Source: Streptomyces formicae
Lineage (GTDB): Bacteria; Actinomycetota; Actinomycetes; Streptomycetales; Streptomycetaceae
Length of the DNA: 64,000 bases
NCBI RefSeq assembly: GCF_002556545.1
Contig: NZ_CP022685.1
Span: 8,038,001 to 8,102,000 of the forward strand
Direction of reading: 5' to 3'
Shown here piece after piece: positions 37,669 to 47,861 of this stretch. The notes under the pieces are model-generated. The model did no database searches, was not told the DNA's origin, and saw nothing but the letters and a program-made list of their open reading frames with translations. The number at the start of each line of letters is the position of its first letter. The stretch's first letter is position 1. A program made the translations under genes and the position numbers.

Positions 37669-39048
37669 CTAGGCCAGCGCGCCACGCGCGCGTGGCGCTC
37701 CCGGTTGCCGCAGCAGCAAGGAGAGGCCCGCCGCGACCAGTGACACCACGCCGGCCGTCGTATAGGCGCCGACGTACCCCCAGGAGTCCACGACCATGGC
37801 GCCCAAGCCGCCGCCGAACAGGCCGGAGACCAGCTTCGCGCTGTAGACCATGCCGTAGTTGGAGGCGTTGTTGTTCTCTCCGAAGTAGTCCGGTACGAGT
37901 GCCGCGAACAGCGGATAGAACGCGCCCCCGGAGAAGCCGGAGAGGAAGGCGAAGAACAGGAACAGCGGCTGGTTGCCCATCTCGCCCGCCCACAGCACGC
38001 CGAACTGCGCCACCGCGAGCACCAGACACACGTACGTGAGGGTGCGCTGCCTGCCGAGCCGGTCGGAGAGCCAGCCGACCACGCCGCGCCCCGTGCCGTT
38101 GATCACCGACATCACGCCCATCGACGACGCCGCGATGAGCGGGCCGAAGCCCATCTCCTTCGCGAACGGCACCTGGAAGGAGATCCCGAAGATCGAGACG
38201 CCCGCGCAGCACAGCATGCACACCCACATGAGGGGGACCACTCCGGTGCGCAGGGCCTCTCCTGGAGTGAACTGCCGTGCGGCGGGCGGGTTCTTGGCCA
38301 GTGCCACGGCTGTGCGCGCGTCACCGTCGAGCCGTAGCGGGTCGACTTCGGCGGGCCACCAGTTCTTCGGCGGGTCCTTGAAGAAGAGGCCCGCCACCAG
38401 GGTCACGGCGAGCACGTAGAGGCCGACGAGGTCGAGCACGGTCCGGTAGTTGGACGTGTCGAAGCCGTACGAGAACAGGAAGATGAAGGGCACCGCCCCG
38501 TAGGCGAAGGCGCCGTTGACGAAGCCCGTCTTGCCGCCGCGCCGCTCCGGATACCACTTGCCGACCATGTTCACGCAGGTCGAATAGATCAGCCCCGATC
38601 CGACGCCGCCCAGCAGGCCGAAGCCCGCCATGGCCGTCGCCACGTTCGGCGCGTGACTGAGGCTGACGAAGCCGAGCAGCGAGAGGACCGAGCCCGTCAG
38701 CATCGCCGCTCTGCTGGTCAGGATGCCCTTCTCGCGCAGCTTGCCCGCGGGGAAGGAGACCGCGGCCTGGAAGAAGATCCAGACGCTGAGCACCCAGAAG
38801 GTGTTCGACGACGTCCAGTGGTGGGCCGCGGAGAGGGTGTTCTCGGCCGCTCCGAAGGCGTACTCGAAGACGCTGATGGCGAGCATGGCCGCCCAGGGCA
38901 GCGCCACCATGGTCCAGCGCGGGCGGCCGAGGATCTCCCGGTCGCTCTCGCCGATGCGGTAGACGCGACCGCGCGCGTCCGTGACTTCTCTGTACGTCGC
39001 GTCGGGGTCTGCCGACGCGTGTCGTGCGGCGATGGGCTCCGCCGTCAT
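37669..39048 (-). CDS. OFA family MFS transporter (second of a tandem pair)
   Basis: A 459-residue MFS protein with about 12 helices. The ATG at 39048 (MTAEPIAARHASADP) has GAGGAG upstream and lies 1 bp after the stop of the other transporter. It carries the N-terminal block REVTDARGRVYRIGESDREI and LGRPRWTMVALPWAAML, GSGLIYSTCVNMVGKWYPER, FGISFQVPFAKEMGFGP and INGTGRGVVGWLSDRLGR, all OFA signatures. It shares the oddly hydrophilic N-terminus with its neighbour, so they arose by duplication. Likely oxalate or formate exchange. Confidence 0.88.
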   Translation of the reverse strand: MTAEPIAARHASADPDATYREVTDARGRVYRIGESDREILGRPRWTMVALPWAAMLAISVFEYAFGAAENTLSAAHHWTSSNTFWVLSVWIFFQAAVSFPAGKLREKGILTSRAAMLTGSVLSLLGFVSLSHAPNVATAMAGFGLLGGVGSGLIYSTCVNMVGKWYPERRGGKTGFVNGAFAYGAVPFIFLFSYGFDTSNYRTVLDLVGLYVLAVTLVAGLFFKDPPKNWWPAEVDPLRLDGDARTAVALAKNPPAARQFTPGEALRTGVVPLMWVCMLCCAGVSIFGISFQVPFAKEMGFGPLIAASSMGVMSVINGTGRGVVGWLSDRLGRQRTLTYVCLVLAVAQFGVLWAGEMGNQPLFLFFAFLSGFSGGAFYPLFAALVPDYFGENNNASNYGMVYSAKLVSGLFGGGLGAMVVDSWGYVGAYTTAGVVSLVAAGLSLLLRQPGAPRARGALA

Positions 39049-39049
39049 G

Positions 39050-40438
39050 TCAAGCCATCTCCTCACCGATCGGGTGCGGGTTGGGTGCGATGTGCCGGGC
39101 CCGGGGCCTGCCCGGCGATTTCAGGAAGAGTGCGAGTACGGCCGAGGCGAGGCCGATGGAGCCGGCGATCACGAACGCGCCTTCGTAGTCCCAGGCGTTG
39201 ACCACCACGGCACCCATGCCGGAGCCGACAAGGCCCGAGATCAACTTCGAGCTGTAGACCATTCCGTAGTTGGTGGCGTTGTTGTTCTCACCGAAGTAGT
39301 CGGCCGTCATGGCCGCGAACAGAGGGAAGATCGCCCCGCCGCCGAAGCCGGAGACCATGGAGCAGAAGAGGAAGAACGGCATGCTCCCCATGGACCCGGA
39401 GATCAGCACGCCGAACTGGGCGCAGCCCAGGACGACGCAGACGATGACGAGGGTGTTGCGGCGGCCGTAGCGATCGGAGATCCAGCCGATCACACCGCGC
39501 CCCGTGCCGTTGACGATCGCCTTCAAGGACATCGCCGTGGCCACGATTCCGCCCGCGAACCCCATGTCCTTGCCGAACGGCACCTGGAAGGCGATCCCGA
39601 AGATGTTGATCCCCGCCGTGCAGAGCAGACAGAACCACATCATCCAGAGCACAGGGGTGTGGGCGGCCTCCTTGGGAGTGTACTGCTTGACGGCGGGTGG
39701 GTTCTTCTCGAGGGCCCGCCGGATGCGAGGGTCCTCCGACACCTTCAAGGGGTCGACGTGCGCGGGCCACCACCCCTTGGGCGGGTCCTTGAAGAACCAT
39801 CCCGCGACGGCCACGACCAGCGCGCACAGGACGCCCACGGACACCAGCACGCCCTGGTAGTTGCTCAGGTCCATGTACGAGGTGAAGAGGAAGACGAAGG
39901 GCACGGAGCCATAGGCGAAGCCGCCGTTGACCATGCCGGTCTTGCCGCCCTTGCGCTCGGGGTACCACTTGCCGACCATGTTCACGCAGGTCGCGTAGAC
40001 CAGACCGGCGCCGATGCCGCTGAACATGCCGAATCCGACGTAGGCGAAGGTCACCTGCGGCGCATAGGCGAGCGAGACGTAGCCGAGGACCGTGCCGAGC
40101 GCTCCGAGGAGCATCGCGTACCGTGCGGGCAGCCGCCCGCTCTCCCGCAGCTGTCCCGCGGGGAAGGCCACGGCGGCCTGGAAGAAGACCCACACGCCCA
40201 TCAGCCAGAAGATGTGCCCGCTGCTCCACAGATGCGCGTCGTGCAGGGTGTCCTCGGCGGAGGTGAACGCGTACTCCGACGAGCTGATGCCCATCATGCC
40301 CATCCATGGGAAGAGCACCATGGTCCATCGTGGTCGTCCCATGATGTCCCGGTCGCTCTCGCCGATCCGGTACAGGCGGCCGTTGCGGTCCGTCACCTCC
40401 CTGTAGGGGAGGGGCGTCGTGAGGTCGGTGGTTGTCAT
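39050..40438 (-). CDS. OFA family MFS transporter (first of a tandem pair)
   Basis: A 462-residue MFS protein. The ATG at 40438 (MTTTDLTTPLPYREVTDRNG) is preceded by AAGGGG. It contains YRIGESDRDIMGRPRWTMVL, VYATCVNMVGKWYPERKGGK, FGIAFQVPFGKDMGF and VNGTGRGVIGWISDRYGRR. It lies 117 bp downstream of the acyl-CoA synthetase gene on the same strand and is followed after 1 bp by its paralogue. Two adjacent full-length carriers may form alternative transporters for oxalate and formate, or work as a heterodimer. Confidence 0.88.
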   Translation of the reverse strand: MTTTDLTTPLPYREVTDRNGRLYRIGESDRDIMGRPRWTMVLFPWMGMMGISSSEYAFTSAEDTLHDAHLWSSGHIFWLMGVWVFFQAAVAFPAGQLRESGRLPARYAMLLGALGTVLGYVSLAYAPQVTFAYVGFGMFSGIGAGLVYATCVNMVGKWYPERKGGKTGMVNGGFAYGSVPFVFLFTSYMDLSNYQGVLVSVGVLCALVVAVAGWFFKDPPKGWWPAHVDPLKVSEDPRIRRALEKNPPAVKQYTPKEAAHTPVLWMMWFCLLCTAGINIFGIAFQVPFGKDMGFAGGIVATAMSLKAIVNGTGRGVIGWISDRYGRRNTLVIVCVVLGCAQFGVLISGSMGSMPFFLFCSMVSGFGGGAIFPLFAAMTADYFGENNNATNYGMVYSSKLISGLVGSGMGAVVVNAWDYEGAFVIAGSIGLASAVLALFLKSPGRPRARHIAPNPHPIGEEMA

Positions 40439-40555
40439 GTCTGTCGTACCCCTTGCGTCGAATGAGCCGGCCAGCGCCCCCTGTCCGTTCCTTCGTGCGC
40501 GCATGGGACCCGGGCCGGCCGACGCGCACCGTCGGCCGACCTCGCACCGGTCACC

Positions 40556-42709
40556 TCATCGATCGCCCCCCGACAACCCCGCGGCCCTGGCCCACCGGTA
40601 CTTCGCGCCGAGCGCGGCGACCGGCTTCTCCGTCGTGTACGGGTACGCCACGACGCCCCGCTCGAAGAGGTACTGGCAGGCCTCCTCCACCTCGACGTCG
40701 CCCGCCAGGGACGCCACCACGGGCTTTTCGATGCCGCGCTCGCGGAACTCCGCGATCACGCGGGCCGTGAGCTCGGCGAAGACCATGGGAGGGGTGACGA
40801 TCGTGTGCCAGTAGCCGAGGACCAGCGCGTGGATGCGCGGATCCTCCAGGCCGAGCCTGATCGTCGCCTCGTACGTCGAGGGGGGCTCGCCCCCGGTGAT
40901 GTCCACGGGGTTGCCCGCGGCCCCGAACGGGGGGATGAACGCCTTGAAGGCCGCGTCCAGGTCCTCCGGGATGTCCATCAGCCGCAGACCGTTGTCGGTC
41001 ACCGCGTCGGAGAGCAGCACGCCCGAGCCGCCCGCGCCCGTGATGATGACGACGTTGTCGCCCCGGGGAGTGGGCAGGACCGGCAACGCGCGCGCGTACT
41101 CGAGCATCTCGTTGAGTCCGGGCGCCCGGATCACGCCCGCCTGCCTCAGGATGTCGTCGTACACGGCGTCGTCGCCCGCGAGGGCCCCCGTGTGCGACCC
41201 CGCGGCCTTCGCGCCCGCCGCCGTGCGCCCTGCCTTGAGGACCACGACCGGCTTCTTCGGAACGGTCGCCCGGGCGGCCTCCACGAAGGCGCGGCCGTCC
41301 TTGAGGTCCTCCAGGTGCATCGCGATGCACTGGGTGTTGGGGTCCTCGCCGAACCAGGTGAGCAGGTCGTCCTCGTCCAGGTCCGACTTGTTGCCGAGCC
41401 CGACGATCGCGGAAACACCCGTCTTCGTAGCGCGCGCGAAACCGAGGATGGCCATCCCGATGCCGCCCGACTGGCTGGTCAGGGCGACCCCGCCCTTCAC
41501 GTCGTAGGGCGTGCAGAACGTGGCGCACAGGTCGTGCCACGTCGAGTAGTAGCCGTAGATGTTCGGGCCGAGCAGCCGCACCCCGTGCCGCTCGCCGATC
41601 GCCACGATCTCGTCCTGGAGGGCGTGTTCACCCGTCTCCGCGAAACCCGAGGGGATCAGCACCGCGTTAGGGATGCCCTTGCGGCCCACTTCTTCCAGGG
41701 CCGAGGCCACGAACTTGGCGGGGATCGCGAAGACCGCCACATCCACCTCACCGGGAACGTCCGTGACACTCTTGTACGCCTTGCGGCCCAAGATGTCATC
41801 GGCCCTGGGGTTCACCGGATGGATCTCTCCGGAGAAGCCGCCGTCGATGAGGTTGCGCATCACCGAATTGCCGATCTTGCCCTGTTCGTTGGAGGCGCCG
41901 ATGACGGCGACGGAGCGCGGCTGCATCAGGCGGCGCATGGAGGCGAGCATCTGCTCGCGCGTGTAGGTGCGCCGGGGTTTCGGGGCCCCTTCGGAGAGGA
42001 TGATCCGGATGTCCGCCGCGATCGCGCTCTCCGGAGTGGCGATCACCGGGTTGAGGTCCACCTCGGCGATCTCGGGGAAGTCGGTGACCAGTTGGGAGAC
42101 CCGGCGGATCTGTTCGGCGATCGCCCAGCGGTCCACCGGTCGCGCGCCGCGCACCCCTCGCAGGACCTCCGCGGCGCGGATCGAGTCGAGCATCGAGAGG
42201 GCCTCGTCGGCGTCGAGGGGCGCGAGGCGGAACGTGACGTCCTTGAGGACCTCCACCAGGACACCGCCGAGTCCGAAGGCGACGACCTTCCCGAAGGTGG
42301 GGTCCGTCACCGCCCCGACGATGACTTCCTGAGCCGATGGGCCGCTCGGCAGGAGCTCCTGCACCTGTACGCCCTCGAGACTGGCCTGTGGGGCGTACGC
42401 GCGGGCGTTCTCGACGATCCGGCAGAAGGCCGCCCGCACGTCGGCGGCGCCCTCCACACCGACCACCACGCCGCCCGCGTCGGTCTTGTGCAGGATGTCC
42501 GGGGAGACGATCTTCATGACGACCGGCCCGCCGAAGCGGGCGGCGTGTGCCACGGCCTCCTCGACGTCGGTCGCCAGCTCCTCGCCGGGTACGGCGATTC
42601 CGTAGGCGTCCGCGATCACCTTGCCCTCGGGCGCCGTCAGGGACGTGCGTCCCTCGGCGCGCACCGAGTCGAGGAGCGTGCGCACCCGTAGTACGCGGTC
42701 TTCGGCCAT
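40556..42709 (-). CDS. NDP-forming acyl-CoA synthetase (acetate--CoA ligase family, fused)
   Basis: A 717-residue fused enzyme. Residues 1-225 are an ATP-grasp domain ([34 protein letters not shown]). From about residue 240 come a CoA-binding Rossmann domain ([20 protein letters not shown]) and the succinyl-CoA-ligase-like domain with the phosphorylatable His in SHTGALAG. The ATP-grasp domain is N-terminal. The ATG at 42709 overlaps nothing; a GTG at 42712 abuts the frc stop and is equally possible. It follows frc in one operon and may make oxalyl-CoA or recycle formyl- or acetyl-CoA. Confidence 0.88.
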   Translation of the reverse strand: MAEDRVLRVRTLLDSVRAEGRTSLTAPEGKVIADAYGIAVPGEELATDVEEAVAHAARFGGPVVMKIVSPDILHKTDAGGVVVGVEGAADVRAAFCRIVENARAYAPQASLEGVQVQELLPSGPSAQEVIVGAVTDPTFGKVVAFGLGGVLVEVLKDVTFRLAPLDADEALSMLDSIRAAEVLRGVRGARPVDRWAIAEQIRRVSQLVTDFPEIAEVDLNPVIATPESAIAADIRIILSEGAPKPRRTYTREQMLASMRRLMQPRSVAVIGASNEQGKIGNSVMRNLIDGGFSGEIHPVNPRADDILGRKAYKSVTDVPGEVDVAVFAIPAKFVASALEEVGRKGIPNAVLIPSGFAETGEHALQDEIVAIGERHGVRLLGPNIYGYYSTWHDLCATFCTPYDVKGGVALTSQSGGIGMAILGFARATKTGVSAIVGLGNKSDLDEDDLLTWFGEDPNTQCIAMHLEDLKDGRAFVEAARATVPKKPVVVLKAGRTAAGAKAAGSHTGALAGDDAVYDDILRQAGVIRAPGLNEMLEYARALPVLPTPRGDNVVIITGAGGSGVLLSDAVTDNGLRLMDIPEDLDAAFKAFIPPFGAAGNPVDITGGEPPSTYEATIRLGLEDPRIHALVLGYWHTIVTPPMVFAELTARVIAEFRERGIEKPVVASLAGDVEVEEACQYLFERGVVAYPYTTEKPVAALGAKYRWARAAGLSGGDR

Positions 42710-42712
42710 CAC

Positions 42713-43942
42713 TCAGATCACTCCGTTCGACTTGAGCAGGCGCAGTTCCTCGTGGCCGAGGCCGAGCTCCCCGATGAACACCTCCGCGTTGTGCTCGCCG
42801 AGCAGCGGCGAACTGACCACGTCCACGGGGGAGTCGGAGAGCTTCAGCGGGGAGCCGACGGTGGTGAACGTGCCGCGTTCGGCGTGGGGGACCTCGACGA
42901 CCATCTCGTTGGCGACCAGCGAGGCGTCCTCGATGATCTCCCTGGTGGAGAGGATCGGACCGCAGGGGATGTTGTGGGCGTTGAGCCGCTCCAGGACGTC
43001 CCACTTGGGCAGCGTCGAGGACCACTCCTCGATCAGCTGGAACATCTTGCCGAGCTTGGGCAGGCGTGCCTCCGGAGTCGCCCAGTCGGGGTCGTCCGAC
43101 AGCTCCGGACGCCCGATCAGCTCGGTGATCGGCTGCCAGCCCACCGGCTGCACGATGACGTACACGTAGTCGTTGGGGCCGCCCGGAGCGCACTTGACGG
43201 CCCATCCGGGCTGCCCGCCGCCGGAGGCGTTGCCGGAGCGCGGGACCTCGTCGCCGAAGTCCTCGTTCGGATACTCCGCGAGCGGTCCGTGCGCGAGCCG
43301 CTGCTGGTCGCGCAGCTTGACCCGGCACAGGTTGAGGACGGCGTGCTGCATGGCCACGTTCACGCGCTGCCCACGCCCGGTGTGCTCGCGCTGGAAGAGG
43401 GCGGCGAGGATGCCGGCGACCGCGTGGATGCCCGTTCCGGAGTCACCGATCTGGGCGCCGGTGGCCAGCGGCGGACCGTCCTCGAAGCCCGTCGTCGACA
43501 TGGAGCCGCCCATCGCCTGGGCGACCACTTCGTAGGCCTTGAACTTCGTGTAGGGGCCCTCTCCGAAGCCCTTGATCGAGGCGTAGACGATGCGCGGGTT
43601 GATCTCCTGGATGCGGTCCCAGGTGAAGCCCATCCGGTCCACGGCACCCGGGCCGAAGTTCTCGACCATCACGTCGGAGCGCCGGATCAGCTCGGTGAGG
43701 AGATCCTTGCCGCGTTCGGTCTTGGTGTTGAGGGTGATGCTCCGCTTGTTGCAGTTGAGCATCGTGAAGTACAGCGAGTCGACGTCGGGGAGGTCGCGCA
43801 GCTGTTTGCGCGTGATGTCACCGGACGGTGCCTCCAGCTTCACCACGTCCGCGCCGAGCCAGGCGAGCAGCTGGGTGGCCGAGGGGCCGGACTGGACGTG
43901 CGTCATGTCGAGGACGCGAATGCCTTCAAGAGCCTTGGTCAT
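42713..43942 (-). CDS. frc: Formyl-CoA:oxalate CoA-transferase
   Basis: A 409-residue class III CoA-transferase. It closely matches what I remember of the Oxalobacter enzyme: [20 protein letters not shown], the nucleophile Asp167 in [40 protein letters not shown] and the glycine loop [15 protein letters not shown]. These are features of true Frc rather than generic CaiB-like transferases. The enzyme swaps CoA between formyl-CoA and oxalate. It is 15 bp after the ThDP enzyme and immediately before the acyl-CoA synthetase. It is the strongest single marker for oxalate catabolism in this window. Confidence 0.92.
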   Translation of the reverse strand: MTKALEGIRVLDMTHVQSGPSATQLLAWLGADVVKLEAPSGDITRKQLRDLPDVDSLYFTMLNCNKRSITLNTKTERGKDLLTELIRRSDVMVENFGPGAVDRMGFTWDRIQEINPRIVYASIKGFGEGPYTKFKAYEVVAQAMGGSMSTTGFEDGPPLATGAQIGDSGTGIHAVAGILAALFQREHTGRGQRVNVAMQHAVLNLCRVKLRDQQRLAHGPLAEYPNEDFGDEVPRSGNASGGGQPGWAVKCAPGGPNDYVYVIVQPVGWQPITELIGRPELSDDPDWATPEARLPKLGKMFQLIEEWSSTLPKWDVLERLNAHNIPCGPILSTREIIEDASLVANEMVVEVPHAERGTFTTVGSPLKLSDSPVDVVSSPLLGEHNAEVFIGELGLGHEELRLLKSNGVI

Positions 43943-43957
43943 GGCCGTCAGGGCTCC

Positions 43958-45643
43958 TCACTTGTACATGGTCTGGTTCATGGTTCCGGGGGCGTACGCG
44001 TCCGGGTCGACCCAGACGTTGATCAGCGAGGGCTTGCCGGACTCGCGCGCGCGGCGCAGCGCGGGGCCGATGTCGGCGGGGTCGCGGACCTCTTCGCCGT
44101 GGCCGCCCAGCATCTGGGCGAATTTGTCGTAGTGGACGTCGCCGAGGGTGTTGCCGACGCGCTCGCGCTGCTCGCCGTACTTGGCCTTCTGGCCGTAACG
44201 GATCTGGTTCATGGAGGAGTTGTTGCCGACGATCCCGACGAAGGGCAGGTTGTAGCGCACCAGGGTCTCGAAGTCCCAGCCGGTGAGGCTGAAGGCGCCG
44301 TCTCCGAAGAGGGCCACCACTTCCTTGTCGGGCCGTGCCTGCTTCGCGGCGAGCACGAAGGGGATGCCGACGCCGAGCGTGCCGAGCGGTCCCGGGTCCA
44401 TCCAGTGCCCCGGCGACTTGGGCTGGACGACCTGTCCGGAGAAGGTGACGATGTCGCCGCCGTCGCCGATGTAGATCGAGTCTTCGGTAAGGAAGTCGTT
44501 GATTTCGCTCACCAGGCGGTACGGGTGGATGGGCGAGGCGTCGGAGCGCAGGCTCGGGAGCCGCTTCTCGATGGCGATCTGTTCGGCGGCGCGCAGCTCG
44601 TCGAGCCACTCCTTGCGCCGGGACGCCCCTCCGTTGAGGCGCCCCGAGGCGGCCTCGGTCACCGACTTCAGGATGAGCCCGGCGTCTCCGACGATGCCGA
44701 GGTCGATGTCCCTGTTCTTGCCCACGGTGCGGTAGTCGAGGTCGATCTGGACGACGGTGGCGTCCGGAGAGAGCCGCTTTCCGTATCCCATGCGGAAGTC
44801 GAAGGGGGTGCCGACGATGACGATCAGGTCGGCATTGGAGAAGGCGTAGCGCCGCGAGAGCTGGAAGTGGTGCGGGTCCCCGGGCGGCAGCGTGCCGCGC
44901 CCCGCACCGTTCATGTACGCGGGCACGTTGAGGGTGCGGACGAGGTCGACGGCGGATGCGGTGCCGCGAGTCGTCCACACCTGGCTGCCGAGCAGGATCG
45001 CGGGCTTCTCCGCGTGGACGAGGAGGTCGGCGAGCTTCTCCACGGCCTCGGGGTCGCCCGCCGAGCGGGTCGACGCGCGGTACTGCCCGGCCTGGGGGAC
45101 ACGGGCCTTGTCGACGGGCACCTTGGCGTCCAGGACGTCGCGGGGTATCTCCAGGAAGGACGGCCCAGGAGCGCCGTGGTAGCACTCGCGGAAGGCCATC
45201 GACACCATGTCCGCCGCGCGTGCCGTGTCCGGCACGGTCGCCGCGAACTTGGTGATCGGCGTCATCATGTCGACGTGCGGCAGGTCCTGGAGGGAGCCCA
45301 TCTTGTGCTGGGTGTGGGCCCCTTGACCGCCGATCAGGAGCATGGGGGACTCGGCGCGGAAGGCGTTGGCGACACCGGTGACGGCGTCGGTCGTGCCGGG
45401 GCCCGCCGTCACCACCGCACAGCCCGGCTTGCCCGTGATGCGCGCGTAGCCGTCGGCCGCGTGGGCGGCGACCTGTTCGTGGCGTACGTCGACGACGTCG
45501 ATGCCCTCGTCGACGCAGCCGTCGTAGATGTCGATGATGTGGCCGCCGCAGAGGGTGTAGATGACCTCCACGCCCTCCGCTTTGAGTGCTTTGGCGACCA
45601 GGTGTCCACCGGAGATGTGGTCCTGGCTGTTGTCGTCGGGCAT
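43958..45643 (-). CDS. Thiamine-diphosphate enzyme, probable oxalyl-CoA decarboxylase (divergent)
   Basis: A 561-residue three-domain ThDP enzyme. The catalytic Glu is in [15 protein letters not shown] (about residue 52) and the cofactor motif runs from [14 protein letters not shown] to GNNSS. ATG at 45643 ([15 protein letters not shown]) has AGGACAG-type Shine-Dalgarno upstream. It sits 15 bp before frc. Compared with Oxalobacter Oxc as I recall it, the substrate-site Tyr-Glu pair is replaced by Pro-His ([10 protein letters not shown]) and the EGD motif reads FGDG, so it looks closer to acetolactate synthase. Context favours oxalyl-CoA decarboxylase; 2-hydroxyacyl-CoA lyase is an alternative. 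Confidence 0.75.
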   Translation of the reverse strand: MPDDNSQDHISGGHLVAKALKAEGVEVIYTLCGGHIIDIYDGCVDEGIDVVDVRHEQVAAHAADGYARITGKPGCAVVTAGPGTTDAVTGVANAFRAESPMLLIGGQGAHTQHKMGSLQDLPHVDMMTPITKFAATVPDTARAADMVSMAFRECYHGAPGPSFLEIPRDVLDAKVPVDKARVPQAGQYRASTRSAGDPEAVEKLADLLVHAEKPAILLGSQVWTTRGTASAVDLVRTLNVPAYMNGAGRGTLPPGDPHHFQLSRRYAFSNADLIVIVGTPFDFRMGYGKRLSPDATVVQIDLDYRTVGKNRDIDLGIVGDAGLILKSVTEAASGRLNGGASRRKEWLDELRAAEQIAIEKRLPSLRSDASPIHPYRLVSEINDFLTEDSIYIGDGGDIVTFSGQVVQPKSPGHWMDPGPLGTLGVGIPFVLAAKQARPDKEVVALFGDGAFSLTGWDFETLVRYNLPFVGIVGNNSSMNQIRYGQKAKYGEQRERVGNTLGDVHYDKFAQMLGGHGEEVRDPADIGPALRRARESGKPSLINVWVDPDAYAPGTMNQTMYK

Positions 45644-45713
45644 GTCGAAGTCCTGTCCCTTCGTAGGGGAGTTGGAGTGCGCTCGCACGCTGGTGGAGTG
45701 CTCTCGCGGCAGA

Positions 45714-45743
45714 TTGCATACAGTCGACGAATACTGTATGAAG
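45714..45743. promoter_or_regulatory. Palindromic operator between the oxalate-CoA and sucCD-like operons
   Basis: Perfect 8-bp arms CATACAGT (45717-45724) and ACTGTATG (45733-45740) lie in the 165-bp gap between divergent operons. Each arm resembles the TTGTCTACAGT motif found before gntR and the fdh operon (TTGCATACAGT here; TTCATACAGTA on the other strand). Confidence 0.65.
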
Positions 45744-45808
45744 CTTGTTATCCCGCATCCGGTGAGTGGTGTCCAGGGGGCGTGCGGCACTTTCAGTCAG
45801 GAGCCGAA

Positions 45809-46933
45809 ATGGACCTGTTCGAGCACCAGGCAAGGCAACTCTTCGAAGAACACGGCATCGTGGTGCCATGCGCCGAGGTCGTCGACACGGCCGAGGGAGC
45901 CCGCACCGCCGCGACCCGCCTCGGCGGTCGCGTCGTCGTGAAGGCCCAGGTCAAGACCGGCGGGCGCGGAAAAGCAGGCGGCGTGAAGCTCGCCGCGGAC
46001 CCCGCGGCCGCCCACATCACGGCACGGCAGATCCTCGGCATGGACATCAAGGGCCACACCGTGCGCTCGGTGATGGTGGCCCGACCCGTCGACATCGAAG
46101 CCGAGTTCTACGTCTCCTACGTGCTGGACCGCGCGGCGGGGCGCTTCCTCGCGATCGCCTCGGCCGAGGGCGGCATGGAGATCGAGGACGTGGCGGCCCG
46201 GCGCCCCGAGGCCGTGGCGCGCCTGGCGGTCGACCCGGTGGAAGGAGTCACGCGGGCGAAGGCCGCCGAGATCGCGGCCGCCGCAGGGCTCCCTGCCGAC
46301 ACAGCGGACACTCTGGTCAAACTCTGGCGCGTTCTGGTCCGTGAAGACGCCCTCCTGGTGGAGGTCAATCCGCTCGTAAGGACCCCTCACGGGGAGATCG
46401 TCGCCCTCGACGGCAAGATCACCCTCGATGACAACGCGCGCTTCCGGCAGGAACGTTGGGGAGCGCAGCGCGAGACGTACGACGAGGAACTGGAAGCCTC
46501 GGCGGCCGCCAAGGGGCTCACCTACGTGAAGCTCGACGGCGACGTCGGCATCATCGGCAACGGCGCAGGGCTCGTCATGTCGACCCTCGACGTCGTCGCG
46601 GGCTGCGGCGCCCGCCCCGCCAACTTCCTCGACATAGGAGGGGGCGCCTCGGCGCAGGTCATGGCCGACGGCCTCGCGGTCATCCTCTCCGACCCCTCGG
46701 TCGCCTCCGTCCTCGTGAACGTCTTCGGCGGCATCACCGCCTGCGACGCCGTCGCCGACGGCATCGTCCAGGCGCTGGAATCGGTACGGCTGACCAAACC
46801 CCTCGTCGTCCGTCTCGACGGCAACAACGCGGCGCGCGGCCGCGCCATCCTCAATGCCCGCGCCCACCCCCTCGTCCAGCAGGCCACCACGATGGACGGC
46901 GCCGCACGGCGCGCCGCCGAACGCGCCCACTAG
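45809..46933 (+). CDS. sucC: ADP-forming succinate--CoA ligase beta-like subunit (paralogue)
   Basis: A 374-residue ATP-grasp protein. [73 protein letters not shown] and [20 protein letters not shown] are classic SucC blocks. A CAGGAG site precedes the ATG. It is about 15 residues shorter than common SucC. Because it is divergent from the oxalate genes across a shared operator and is followed by an aldehyde dehydrogenase, it is probably a specialised CoA ligase (oxalate, formate or succinate for Frc) rather than the citric-acid-cycle copy. The specificity is inferred. Confidence 0.88.
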   Translation: MDLFEHQARQLFEEHGIVVPCAEVVDTAEGARTAATRLGGRVVVKAQVKTGGRGKAGGVKLAADPAAAHITARQILGMDIKGHTVRSVMVARPVDIEAEFYVSYVLDRAAGRFLAIASAEGGMEIEDVAARRPEAVARLAVDPVEGVTRAKAAEIAAAAGLPADTADTLVKLWRVLVREDALLVEVNPLVRTPHGEIVALDGKITLDDNARFRQERWGAQRETYDEELEASAAAKGLTYVKLDGDVGIIGNGAGLVMSTLDVVAGCGARPANFLDIGGGASAQVMADGLAVILSDPSVASVLVNVFGGITACDAVADGIVQALESVRLTKPLVVRLDGNNAARGRAILNARAHPLVQQATTMDGAARRAAERAH

Positions 46934-46945
46934 GGAAGGACCGTC

Positions 46946-47818
46946 ATGGCGATCCACCTCACCAAGGAGAGCAAGGTCCTCGTCCAGGGCATGACCGGTG
47001 CCGAGGGCATGAAGCACACCCGCCGCATGCTCGCCGCGGGCACCGACGTGGTCGGCGGCGTCAACCCCCGCAAGGCGGGCCGCAGCGTCGACTTCGACGA
47101 CCGCGCCGTGCCCGTCTTCGGCTCCGTGCGCGACGGCATCGACGCCACGGGGGCCGATGTCACGGTCGTCTTCGTGCCGCCGGCCTTCACCAAGGCGGCC
47201 GTCGTCGAGGCCGCCGAGGCGGGCATCGGGCTCGCCGTTGTCATCACCGAGGGCGTCCCCGTCCACGACTCCGTCGCCTTCCTCTCGTACGCGAAGGAGC
47301 GCGGCACCCGCGTCATCGGGCCCAACTGTCCCGGTCTGATCACGCCCGGCCAGTCCAACGCGGGCATCATCCCCGCCGACATCACCAAGGCGGGCCGCGT
47401 CGGCCTCGTCTCCAAGTCCGGGACGCTCACCTACCAACTCATGTACGAGCTGCGCGACATCGGCTTCTCCACCTGCGTCGGCATCGGCGGCGACCCCGTC
47501 ATCGGCACCACGCACATCGACTGCCTCGCCGCCTTCGAAGACGACCCCGACACCGAACTGATCGTCCTCATCGGCGAGATCGGCGGCGACGCCGAGGAAC
47601 GCGCCGCCGCGTACATCAAGGAATCCGTCACCAAGCCCGTCGTCGCCTACATCGCCGGGTTCACCGCGCCAGAAGGCAAGACGATGGGCCACGCGGGCGC
47701 GATCGTCTCCGGCTCCTCCGGCACCGCACAGGCCAAGAAGGCCGCCCTTGAGGCCGTCGGCGTACGCGTGGGCGACACCCCGACCGAGACGGCGCGGTTG
47801 GTGCTCGGCCTCCTGTGA
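46946..47818 (+). CDS. sucD: ADP-forming succinate--CoA ligase alpha-like subunit (paralogue)
   Basis: A 290-residue CoA-binding subunit. [20 protein letters not shown] binds Co[31 protein letters not shown] and [19 protein letters not shown] follow. The phosphorylated His is in [15 protein letters not shown] (about residue 246). It begins 12 bp after the beta-like gene and forms the alpha/beta enzyme with it. Length and motifs are normal for SucD. Confidence 0.9.
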   Translation: MAIHLTKESKVLVQGMTGAEGMKHTRRMLAAGTDVVGGVNPRKAGRSVDFDDRAVPVFGSVRDGIDATGADVTVVFVPPAFTKAAVVEAAEAGIGLAVVITEGVPVHDSVAFLSYAKERGTRVIGPNCPGLITPGQSNAGIIPADITKAGRVGLVSKSGTLTYQLMYELRDIGFSTCVGIGGDPVIGTTHIDCLAAFEDDPDTELIVLIGEIGGDAEERAAAYIKESVTKPVVAYIAGFTAPEGKTMGHAGAIVSGSSGTAQAKKAALEAVGVRVGDTPTETARLVLGLL

Positions 47819-47861
47819 TTCCTTCCCGCCCCGACTGTGCACCGTGAGCGGAGACCACCAG

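Noticed and set aside
42752..46933. A 1393-residue plus-strand open frame
   Set aside because: Its first 1019 codons are antisense to frc and the ThDP enzyme, both with clear catalytic motifs. Only the last part, from 45809, is a real gene (sucC-like).
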